Below the pieces are notes generated by a model. It saw nothing but the letters and a program-made list of their open reading frames with translations. It was not told the origin of the DNA and ran no database searches. From contig JAIWOJ010000158.1 in the NCBI GenBank assembly GCA_020216965.1, forward strand, positions 1 to 6,010: DNA of 6,010 nucleotides, given 5' to 3'. Shown piece after piece: positions 1 through 5,885 of the stretch. A program made the position numbers and the translations under genes. This DNA comes from Prosthecobacter sp. (GTDB lineage: Bacteria; Verrucomicrobiota; Verrucomicrobiia; Verrucomicrobiales; Verrucomicrobiaceae). Every line of letters starts with the position of its first letter. Position 1 is the first letter of the stretch.

Positions 1-96
1 CACCTTTGCCGAAACTCCTGGGCGTGACAGACGTTGCAGGCAGCAGCATTGGCCGTTCTGCCCACACCTCCTCCACGCTGATTTCTCACGCATTCC

Positions 97-1788
97 ATGT
101 CCGCTACCCTCTCTGAAGTGATCCTCTCCGCCGCCCAGAAAGCTGGCTGCCGTGACCAAGCCAGACTGCGGCACGCCCTGGAAGAAGCCGCAGACAAACG
201 CCAGCCCCTGATCGAGGCGCTGCTCGATGCCAATGTGGTGGATGAGGAAGGCTTTTTCTCCCAACTCGCAGCACGGCTAAAAATGCCCTGCGTGCGGGAA
301 GATTCTGAGCCCCAAGAAGGTCTGCACAACCGATTCCCAGCCAAGCTCGCCCTGCGCCACCGCATTTACCCGGAGCATGTCAGCGCCCAGGAGGCCACCC
401 TTTTGACCTACAACCCCTTTGACCTCGGCGCGCGCCAAGCCGTCGGGCAGGAGCTGCGCAAACGCATCCACTGGAAGATCGCCAGCCGCCATCGCATCCT
501 GGAGGCTCTGCACCAAGGTTATGGCGTCGGTGCTGAAAACTTTGAGGAACTGCTGGAAGGCCGCGATGGCCAGCAGGAAGAGGATGACCTCAAGCAAGAG
601 ACCACCGTGCTCGACGAGGCCGATGAAGAGGCCACCGTCATGAACTTTGTGAACCAGATCTTCCGGGAAGGCCTGAAAGAGCGCGCCACAGACATCCATG
701 TGGAGCCCCTTGAGCGCGACTTGCGCATCCGCTACCGCGTGGACGGCAAGCTCATCGAAGTGCCCGTGCCGCCCAACATGCGCCTGCTGCAAAATTCCCT
801 CGTGTCACGTCTGAAAATCATGGCGCACTTGGACATCGCAGAGCGCCGTATGCCCCAAGATGGCCGCATTAACCTCGAACTTGATGGCGAGCCCATCGAC
901 GTCCGCGTGGCCACCATCCCCAGCGTGAATGGAGAGTCCGTCGCCCTGCGTCTGCTGACGCGCAAAAAATTCGACATGGCAGCCATCGGCTTAGATGCTG
1001 AAACCGAGGCAAAATTCCGCAAACTCATCAGCTATCCCAATGGCATCATCCTCATCACAGGCCCCACGGGTTCAGGCAAAAGCACCACGCTCTACACCCT
1101 GCTGAAGGAGCTGAACACCAAGGATCGGCGCATTGTTACTATTGAGGATCCGGTCGAAAATAAGCTTGATGGCATCATTCAGATCGCCGTGAAGCCAGAG
1201 ATCGACCTTACCTTTGCCACTGGCCTGCGCTCCATCCTGCGTGGTGATCCAAACGTCATCATGGTGGGTGAAATGCGTGACCAGGAGACGGTAGAAATCG
1301 CCATCCGGGGTGCTCTCACGGGGCACTTGGTGCTCTCCACCCTGCACACCAACGACGCCGTCGGCGGCATCTCCCGCTTGCTCGACATGGGCATTGAGCC
1401 CTTCATGGTCTCCTCCTCCGTTCGCGCTTTCCAGGCTCAGCGCCTCGTGCGGACCCTTTGCCCACACTGCAAAGAACCCACCCAGCATGAAGATAGCTAC
1501 CTGCGTGCCATTGGCTTCCCTCTCGAGTGGAAAACGCGGCTTTTCCGCCCTGTTGGTTGCCGTTCTTGTCGTGGCACAGGGTTCTCAGGCCGTCTCGCCA
1601 TCATGGAAATCTGCATGATGACCGAAAAGCTTCAGGAAAAGATCAATCTCCGCGCCACGGCGATGGAACTGAAAGCACAGGCGCTTCAGGACGGCATGGT
1701 GCCCATGCGCCAATACGGCTTTCGGAAAGCTGCCGATGGCATCACCACGCTGGAGGAGGTCATGACCGTGACGGCAGCGAGTGAATAA
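97..1788 (+). CDS. gspE: GspE/PilB-type secretion or pilus assembly ATPase
   Basis: This is a cytoplasmic hexameric ATPase that powers pseudopilus or pilus assembly at the inner membrane. An N-terminal GspE/MshEN-like region (about residues 1-140) precedes an acidic linker (about 155-178). The ATPase core has Walker A GPTGSGKST (322-330), an Asp box IVTIEDPVE (346-354), a degenerate Walker B GDPNVIMVGEMRD (383-395) and a His box ending STLHTND (414-420). A tetracysteine zinc site is formed by CPHC (455-458) and CRSC (488-491); GspE and PilB have this site and PilT retraction ATPases lack it. The 563-residue length is normal and nothing is missing. The ATG at 97 has no clear Shine-Dalgarno sequence, but it puts the N-terminal domain at the expected size. 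No other secretion or pilus gene is in the window, so GspE versus PilB cannot be decided. The gspE symbol is the family's best general label. Confidence 0.93.
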   Translation: MSATLSEVILSAAQKAGCRDQARLRHALEEAADKRQPLIEALLDANVVDEEGFFSQLAARLKMPCVREDSEPQEGLHNRFPAKLALRHRIYPEHVSAQEATLLTYNPFDLGARQAVGQELRKRIHWKIASRHRILEALHQGYGVGAENFEELLEGRDGQQEEDDLKQETTVLDEADEEATVMNFVNQIFREGLKERATDIHVEPLERDLRIRYRVDGKLIEVPVPPNMRLLQNSLVSRLKIMAHLDIAERRMPQDGRINLELDGEPIDVRVATIPSVNGESVALRLLTRKKFDMAAIGLDAETEAKFRKLISYPNGIILITGPTGSGKSTTLYTLLKELNTKDRRIVTIEDPVENKLDGIIQIAVKPEIDLTFATGLRSILRGDPNVIMVGEMRDQETVEIAIRGALTGHLVLSTLHTNDAVGGISRLLDMGIEPFMVSSSVRAFQAQRLVRTLCPHCKEPTQHEDSYLRAIGFPLEWKTRLFRPVGCRSCRGTGFSGRLAIMEICMMTEKLQEKINLRATAMELKAQALQDGMVPMRQYGFRKAADGITTLEEVMTVTAASE

Positions 1789-1819
1789 CCCCCGTTACCG
1801 CGAAATTTGGCATCCAGGT

Positions 1820-2578
1820 TCAAGCGTGCATCACCTGGCCGCCATCAATGTTGATCGTTTGGCCGGTCATATTGCGCGCGTGGTGTGAGGCGAGGTAACA
1901 GGCCATGCTGCCGTATTCCTCAGGGGTCTGCCAGCAGCCCAGTGGGGCCACTTTGGCGATCTTTTCGCTGGCCCATGTCTCGTAGTCCTGCCGCTGTGCC
2001 TCGGGGATCTGCTGCTGGCTGGCTGCCCAGACGGCTTGGTTGAGATCCGTTTTCACCATCCCTGGGGAGAGGGCATTCACGCGCACGCGATGCTTGGCTA
2101 GGTCCTTTGCTGCGCACTGGGTAAAATTGATCAGACCTGCCTTGGCCGCGCTATAGGGCGGATCTGTCTGAGAGCCAATCTGACCTGCGACGGAGACCAA
2201 GAAGAGCATGGAGCCTCCACCAGCAGCGATGAGACCAGGGGCAAAGGCATGAGCTGCGCGCACGGCACCCGTGAGGTTGAGGTCCAGCACGCGGGCCCAA
2301 TCCGAGGGATCGAGGTTCCAGAAGGGAAAGCCGAATTTTCCTGAAGAAACACCGACGCAATAGACCATGTGATGAATACGCGGAAAGGAGGCGGCAAAGG
2401 CGCTGACCTCAGACCAAGAGGCAACGTCACCCACAGTCGTTTCGATGCCTTCCCCAGCAACACGGTCAAAACCGCGAACCAGGCACCCCTCCCGCTGAAA
2501 TGCCTGAGCTATGGCGCGGCCAATGCCCTGGGAGGAGCCGAAAATGGCGACGTGCTGACCGGAGAGTTGGAGATCCAT
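1820..2578 (-). CDS. SDR-family NAD(P)-dependent oxidoreductase
   Basis: This is a classical short-chain dehydrogenase/reductase of 252 residues, the usual family length, probably cytosolic. The Rossmann cofactor motif is GSSQGIG (14-20). D38 at the end of the second strand (GFDR) suggests a preference for NAD(H) over NADP(H). The catalytic tetrad is complete: N101 (DLNLTGA), S129 (LVSVAG), Y142 and K146 (YSAAKAG). The C-terminal NIDGG motif is also typical. The usual NNAG structural motif after the fourth strand is replaced by YCVG (73-76), a natural but less common variant. The substrate cannot be predicted. The gene starts 24 bp after the stop of the SirB1-like gene on the same strand, so the two are probably co-transcribed. 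Its stop lies 31 bp from the convergent stop of the secretion ATPase. No Shine-Dalgarno sequence precedes the ATG, but the start sits properly just before the first strand (QHVAIFG). Confidence 0.92.
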   Translation of the reverse strand: MDLQLSGQHVAIFGSSQGIGRAIAQAFQREGCLVRGFDRVAGEGIETTVGDVASWSEVSAFAASFPRIHHMVYCVGVSSGKFGFPFWNLDPSDWARVLDLNLTGAVRAAHAFAPGLIAAGGGSMLFLVSVAGQIGSQTDPPYSAAKAGLINFTQCAAKDLAKHRVRVNALSPGMVKTDLNQAVWAASQQQIPEAQRQDYETWASEKIAKVAPLGCWQTPEEYGSMACYLASHHARNMTGQTINIDGGQVMHA

Positions 2579-2602
2579 GGAGTGTCTGGGCTGACCAAGC
2601 GA

Positions 2603-3463
2603 CTAATTTTCGCCTTCCTGCATGAGTTTTGCGGCTAGGCGGCGCATGGTGTGGCGCAGTGGCAGGTTGTCGCTACGTTCACAGGCTTCATCAAGGTTTC
2701 TGAGGATGCGCAAGAGGATCTGATCCACGCTGGCGGGCTGTCGGATGACATCTTCGAGAGCGGGGTTCGCGGCAGGATGATGTCGGGCGACATCGGCAGC
2801 GAGCATGAAGCGGCCACGGTTGAAACAATCCACCAGCCAAGTGCGCCCCTGAAGCTCAACGCGGGCCAGGAAATGGCCGGGGAAGTTACAGCCCTGGATA
2901 TCAATGCCAAAGCGGTGGCCCAAGAGCCTGTAGAGGCAGCAGAGGCTTATCGGATTGCCCAAACCGGTATCAAGCACCCAGAAGAGATTGCTATTGCTGG
3001 CCTGATAGTAGCCCTTGCTGTTGCCACGGAAACGAACGGTGCCCTCCTGCATGGCAAAGAGCCACTCTCCAAGCTCACGCGCATCCATTTTACCGCGGTC
3101 TCGAATCGCCTCCTCCGCGAGGGCATCGAGACGTACGGCCAAGTCTCCCGGCTGAGTGCGCCATCCACTGAGGTAAGCGGAAATCTGGGCAATGCCTTCT
3201 TCTAACTGAGCATTCGGATGATCCAGCCAGCGCCAGCGCAGCCAAGTCTCCTCCAGCTCTGCCTTGCGGGCGGGCTCGAGCAGGCGCGCCATGTGGTGCT
3301 CCTCCTCGGCTGAAAGCGGTCGCTGCAGGGTCTTGAGACGCTCCGGCAATTCCTTTCGGATGCCCGTGAGTTCACGTTGCAGCGCCTCTTGTACAACCGG
3401 GGACTCGTCATCAAGCAGGGGGATGAGGTGCTCAAGTTGGGCGTGGGCAGGCATGGCGAGCAT
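2603..3463 (-). CDS. SirB1-like transglutaminase-fold protein
   Basis: This 286-residue protein resembles the SirB1/transglutaminase-like family. Known members have no firmly established reaction. The N-terminal half (about 1-145) is helical and charged, with no signal peptide or membrane segment, so it is probably cytosolic. The diagnostic block follows: a YYQASNSNL stretch (152-160) matching the family's Y-x-x-x-N-S-x-L pattern, GNPISL (169-174), and FPGHFLAR (194-201) with the candidate catalytic H197. A second acidic/polar element, LVDCFNRGR (210-218), supplies D212, where the family usually has D-P-F-N. Cysteines at 175-176 directly follow GNPISL and could provide the nucleophile, but that is inference. 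The ATG at 3463 is preceded at once by an in-frame TAA; a second in-frame ATG nine bases on (start of MPAHA) is an equally good start. The SDR gene follows 24 bp downstream. A regulatory role is not supported by anything here. Confidence 0.85.
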   Translation of the reverse strand: MLAMPAHAQLEHLIPLLDDESPVVQEALQRELTGIRKELPERLKTLQRPLSAEEEHHMARLLEPARKAELEETWLRWRWLDHPNAQLEEGIAQISAYLSGWRTQPGDLAVRLDALAEEAIRDRGKMDARELGEWLFAMQEGTVRFRGNSKGYYQASNSNLFWVLDTGLGNPISLCCLYRLLGHRFGIDIQGCNFPGHFLARVELQGRTWLVDCFNRGRFMLAADVARHHPAANPALEDVIRQPASVDQILLRILRNLDEACERSDNLPLRHTMRRLAAKLMQEGEN

Positions 3464-3603
3464 TTAGCAGAAAGCAGCGCGGCTTTCCAAGCGCAAACTT
3501 TCATCGCCCGCTCCTCCGCAAGCGAGGGGTCTTCGATCCACACGCACTCCGTCCCGAAGTGCGCTTCATCAAGTTCCGTTTAAGATAGGAGAACCAAACT
3601 TTG

Positions 3604-3628
3604 AAAAGCCAAAGGAACGATTCTTGGC
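3604..3628 (-). terminator. Possible intrinsic terminator after the TA operon
   Basis: Read on the minus strand just past the antitoxin stop, GCCAA-GAA-TCG-TTC-CT-TTGGC can fold into a hairpin. It has a 5-bp and a 3-bp stem, a 2-nt bulge and a 3-nt loop, and is followed directly by TTTTC. Shape, position and orientation suit a Rho-independent terminator for the toxin-antitoxin transcript. The stem is short and only moderately GC-rich, so termination may be partial. Chance occurrence is possible. Confidence 0.4.
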
Positions 3629-3634
3629 AATGCA

Positions 3635-3856
3635 TCATCGCCCGATGGCTTTGTCCAGCTTCTCGAGCAAAACCAAGCCTTTCTTCGCCGATCCACGGGC
3701 TGCCATGGCGCGGAAGCGGCTTTCGGCATCAAACTCGGCGATTGAGATGGTGGCGAGTTCTTCCATGAGCTTGTTCACGCTCAGGTCGCGGTTTTTCGCG
3801 AGCTGGCGGAGCCGGGCGTGTTTGTCGTCAGGAAGGCGAATGGTGACAGTGCTCAT
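3635..3856 (-). CDS. CopG-like ribbon-helix-helix antitoxin
   Basis: This is a 73-residue protein. Its N-terminus (TVTIRLPDDKHARLRQLA, residues 3-20) has the one-strand, two-helix layout of ribbon-helix-helix DNA-binding proteins: a short basic beta strand (TVTIRLP), then helix A, then helix B (SVNKLMEELA, 26-35). Such proteins dimerise through the strand and bind palindromic operators. The C-terminal half (about 40-73, AEFDAESRFRA followed by a basic and leucine-rich tail) is the likely toxin-binding segment, as in antitoxins paired with PIN toxins. It lies 4 bp after the toxin stop on the same strand, so translation is probably coupled. No Shine-Dalgarno sequence precedes its ATG, which fits coupling. 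Expected role: neutralise the PIN toxin and repress the operon. A likely operator lies upstream of the toxin gene. The pairing is inferred from adjacency and family. Confidence 0.85.
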   Translation of the reverse strand: MSTVTIRLPDDKHARLRQLAKNRDLSVNKLMEELATISIAEFDAESRFRAMAARGSAKKGLVLLEKLDKAIGR

Positions 3857-3860
3857 AGGT

Positions 3861-4289
3861 TTAAAGGGGTTTAAGAAACTGGGCTGGTGTGAGAATGTTC
3901 AAGATGGGAAAGGTCAGCTCGCCTCGCGAGACATCACGGAGATTGTTGGTGACGATGGCGGTGGCACCTCCGGCAAGCGCTAGCTCGATCAAATGATTGT
4001 CCGCTTCGTCAGGCAAGTTGGGCCGCCAGAGGTAATAGACCTTCACCCACTCGCAGACAGAGAGAAAAGACTCCAGCAGGGTGAGTCGCTCTTTTTCATT
4101 CAGCGGACTCTTTGCCATCAATGCCGAACGCAGAAAGAGGTCTTCGTATTCGCTGAAAAGGGCCATCCCGATCACGGGCCGGACCAGTCCCTTCAAACAA
4201 GCTCGAAGGACGTCACGATTATCCCCGCCGACTCGGCTCAAGGCCGCTCCAACGAGAACATTAGTGTCAATGACCACCCTTTGGCTCAT
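3861..4289 (-). CDS. PIN-domain toxin (putative toxin-antitoxin RNase)
   Basis: This 142-residue protein spans a complete PIN domain, a metal-dependent single-strand RNase fold common in toxins. The N-terminal VVIDTNVLVGA (5-15) carries the first catalytic acid, D8. E47 (FSEYEDLF) is the second. LPDEADNHLIELALAGGA (92-109) contains D94 and D97, either of which could be the third. The final strand, AIVTNNLRDV (111-120), has N where many PIN nucleases have a fourth acid; this is common in the TIGR00305-like PIN family and D119 is nearby. The protein is therefore likely active, though this is not proven. The ATG at 4289 is preceded at once by AAAGG, too close to act as a normal Shine-Dalgarno sequence. 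The toxin gene precedes its antitoxin, the reverse of the common order. The RNA target is unknown. Confidence 0.87.
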   Translation of the reverse strand: MSQRVVIDTNVLVGAALSRVGGDNRDVLRACLKGLVRPVIGMALFSEYEDLFLRSALMAKSPLNEKERLTLLESFLSVCEWVKVYYLWRPNLPDEADNHLIELALAGGATAIVTNNLRDVSRGELTFPILNILTPAQFLKPL

Positions 4290-4297
4290 CCTTTGAG

Positions 4298-4317
4298 TGA
4301 TAGCATATATGCAATCA
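4298..4317. promoter_or_regulatory. 20-bp palindrome, likely TA operator
   Basis: TGATAGCATATATGCAATCA is an imperfect dyad: nine of ten base pairs are symmetric, around the perfect core GCATATATGC (4303-4312). It ends 8 bp before the toxin start codon, where the promoter should be, and its AT-rich centre could overlap a -10 element. Ribbon-helix-helix antitoxins typically repress their own operon from such a site. Binding by the neighbouring antitoxin is inferred, not shown. I could not define a convincing -35/-10 pair. Confidence 0.55.
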
Positions 4318-4391
4318 TCAGATCAAGCACACACTTCATCCTAAATCTGGGAATCGAGAGCCAAAACGAGCCGCAAATAAGGTTCTGTACA

Positions 4392-4454
4392 AAGGGGAAA
4401 TGCTCATCGCGGAGCGATGAAATTGGCTCACTTGCATTTTTGCGATTTCCCCTT
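4392..4454. repeat. Nested inverted-repeat structure in intergenic DNA
   Basis: A perfect 10-bp inverted repeat, AAGGGGAAAT (4392-4401) and ATTTCCCCTT (4445-4454), encloses a perfect 7-bp hairpin, TCATCGC-GGA-GCGATGA (4404-4420). A further pairing, AAATGC (4398-4403) with GCATTT (4434-4439), is an alternative to the outer arm. No target-site duplication is visible at the ends. It could be a small mobile or REP-like element, a structured RNA, or a terminator for leftward or rightward transcripts. The sequence does not separate these. Confidence 0.5.
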
Positions 4455-4482
4455 CTTTGACACACGCCATTCCAGAATTTAG

Positions 4483-4832
4483 GTTCTTAGGTCCGACCTG
4501 CCGCGCATCCTCCCTGCCATAACTCCGCTTCTCAATCACTCCACCTCGCCACTCCCTGCTTTCTCCTGCCGCGAGTGGCTGCAAAGCAACGGCGCAGGCT
4601 TTGGCGTGCTCGCCATTGAAAGCGAGTTCTCACACACGGCGGTGCCATCTCCGCCTCCGTCATCGCCGCCAAGCCCGGCGGCGAAACCGCCCCCTCGTTG
4701 GCCGTGACAAATGGGGTAGGCACCAGAGGGCAAGAATTGGCCGCAGCGCGGTTTGTTTCCCAGGGGATCATGATCCGAGGCTCTTTGCCGTCCTTGCGGG
4801 ATGGGTTTTTGGCGACGATCCGTCGGGACTCC
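4483..4832 (+). other. Coding-like tract, possible gene relic
   Basis: No recognised gene occupies the stretch before the glycosyltransferase. One plus-strand frame is open from 4483 to 4707 and contains a protein-like run, REWLQSNGAGFGVLAIESEF, near 4571-4630. A second plus frame is open from 4620 with no stop through the glycosyltransferase. Its part at about 4641-4700 uses almost exclusively GCC, GGC, ATC and similar G/C-ending codons. The apparent coding signal shifts frame near 4620-4640, as a frameshifted remnant would, and neither frame has a credible start and end of its own. I could not match either translation to a family. GC skew alone might also create this pattern, so this is a low-confidence call. 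Confidence 0.3.
4663..4684. repeat. Perfect 8-bp GC-rich hairpin
   Basis: TCGCCGCC (4663-4670), a 6-nt loop AAGCCC and GGCGGCGA (4677-4684) form a perfect GC-rich stem about 150 bp upstream of the glycosyltransferase start. No T-run follows on the plus strand, so it is not a classical terminator. If the transcript starts further upstream, the stem could affect its folding. It lies inside the coding-like tract and may simply reflect GCC/GGC codon runs. Confidence 0.4.
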
Positions 4833-5885
4833 ATGCGCATCGCCCTCCTGCATTACTCCAAACCGCCCGTCATCGGCGGCGTGGAGCGCGTGATTGACGC
4901 GCAGGCGGCGGCGCTGGCCGCACTGGGGCATGAGGTGAGCCTTTTCGACAGGGGCGCGGACGCCCGCGCCTGCTTTCAGGCATGGGTGAAGGAAGCATGT
5001 GCTACGCGGAGCGCCGTCATCGTCCACAATGTGTTCACCATGCCGTTTGATCTGGCATGGACGGCGGAGCTGCTGGGGCTGGCGGAGACGCGACGGGACA
5101 TCCTTTGGATCAACTGGGTGCATGATGCGCGCTGGACGGAAAAGGTGCCGCAGGCGGTGCATGTAGCGGTGTCGGAGGCACGGCGGCGGGAGTATGCGCA
5201 GGCGGCGGGGCTGCCTCTGGAGCACATCCAGGTGATCCCGAACGGTCTGGATCTGGACCGTGTGCTGGGGGTGACGCCAAAGGTGGCGGCACTAGGGCTG
5301 CAGAGGCGCGGGCTGGTGCTGTTTCACCCGACACGGCTGGTGCGGCGGAAAAACATTGAGCTGGGCCTGCGGGTGACGGCGGCGCTGCGAGCCGCAGGCG
5401 TGGATGCGGCGTACCTGGTGACGGGCGCGCCGGACCCGCATCAGGCGGACGGGCTGCGCTACCATGAGGAGCTGCGGGCGCTGCGAGCGGAACTGGGCCT
5501 GGAGGAGGCGGTGATTTTTGTCGGCGATGGCGAGCCCTGCACGGAGGCGGATGTGCGCAGCCTGTACGCGCTGGCGGATGCGCTGTTCTTCCCTAGCACG
5601 GGGGAGGGCTTCGGGCTGCCGCTGCTGGAGGCGCTGGCCTTCCGGCTGCCGGTGTTTTGCTCGGACCTACCCGTTCACCGGGAGGTGCTGGGAGAGAACG
5701 GCCATTTTTTTGCCACGGAGATGTCACCTGGGGAGATTTCGGCACAGATCATGCGATGGTTCTCTGATAACCAATCTACCAGCCAACGAAGGCACCTCCT
5801 GCGGACCTATGACATGGTCAGAATCTGCCAGGAAAGCCTTGAGCCTCTGCTGGTTGCCGCTAACGAATCAGCCCAGCATGACTGA
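4833..5885 (+). CDS. GT4-family glycosyltransferase
   Basis: This is a 350-residue GT-B-fold glycosyltransferase of family 4, probably cytosolic and using a nucleotide-sugar donor. The N-terminal domain opens with MRIALLHYS and a GGVER motif (15-19), the usual first strand and glycine loop. IPNGLD (135-140) marks the link into the donor domain. HPTRLVRRKNIELGL (165-179) holds the basic donor-phosphate residues R168 and K173. The retaining-enzyme E-x7-E motif is E258-GFGLPLL-E266. The open frame extends to a TTG at 4698, but those 45 extra residues do not resemble the family, so I chose the ATG at 4833. Only a weak GGGA precedes it. The gene overlaps glgB by 8 bp, suggesting an alpha-glucan or related role, but the sugar and acceptor are unknown. 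It is too short and divergent to call a GlgA glycogen synthase. The last roughly 40 codons are less GC-rich than the rest. Confidence 0.9.
   Translation: MRIALLHYSKPPVIGGVERVIDAQAAALAALGHEVSLFDRGADARACFQAWVKEACATRSAVIVHNVFTMPFDLAWTAELLGLAETRRDILWINWVHDARWTEKVPQAVHVAVSEARRREYAQAAGLPLEHIQVIPNGLDLDRVLGVTPKVAALGLQRRGLVLFHPTRLVRRKNIELGLRVTAALRAAGVDAAYLVTGAPDPHQADGLRYHEELRALRAELGLEEAVIFVGDGEPCTEADVRSLYALADALFFPSTGEGFGLPLLEALAFRLPVFCSDLPVHREVLGENGHFFATEMSPGEISAQIMRWFSDNQSTSQRRHLLRTYDMVRICQESLEPLLVAANESAQHD

Noticed and set aside
1..98. Minus-strand frame with a CxxCH motif (CNVCH), resembling a cytochrome c haem site, starting at an ATG at 98 and running off the left edge.
   Set aside because: Only about 32 codons are visible, with no signal peptide before the motif, and it overlaps the ATPase start. 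A single short motif is likely to be chance.
3..116. Plus-strand frame open from the left edge to a TGA at 114-116, which could be the end of an upstream gene overlapping gspE.
   Set aside because: Too short to recognise and matches no family I know; a 20-bp overlap is possible but unsupported.
1789..1819. Possible shared bidirectional terminator between the convergent gspE and SDR genes.
   Set aside because: The 31-bp gap has no stable hairpin or T-run that I can find.
2651..3205. 184-codon plus-strand open frame.
   Set aside because: It lies antisense inside the SirB1-like gene, which has clear family motifs; the translation shows no domain features.
3543..3563. Inverted repeat CGCACT / AGTGCG with a 9-nt loop upstream of the SirB1-like gene.
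   Set aside because: A 6-bp stem with a large loop and no T-run is expected by chance at this length.
4532..4840. 102-codon minus-strand open frame across the tract before the glycosyltransferase.
   Set aside because: No recognisable family and no clear start signal; equally well explained as the complement of the plus-strand coding-like tract.
4536..5225. 229-codon minus-strand open frame, rich in Arg, His, Pro and Gly.
   Set aside because: It is antisense to the glycosyltransferase and its upstream region; the composition is typical of a shadow frame in GC-rich DNA.
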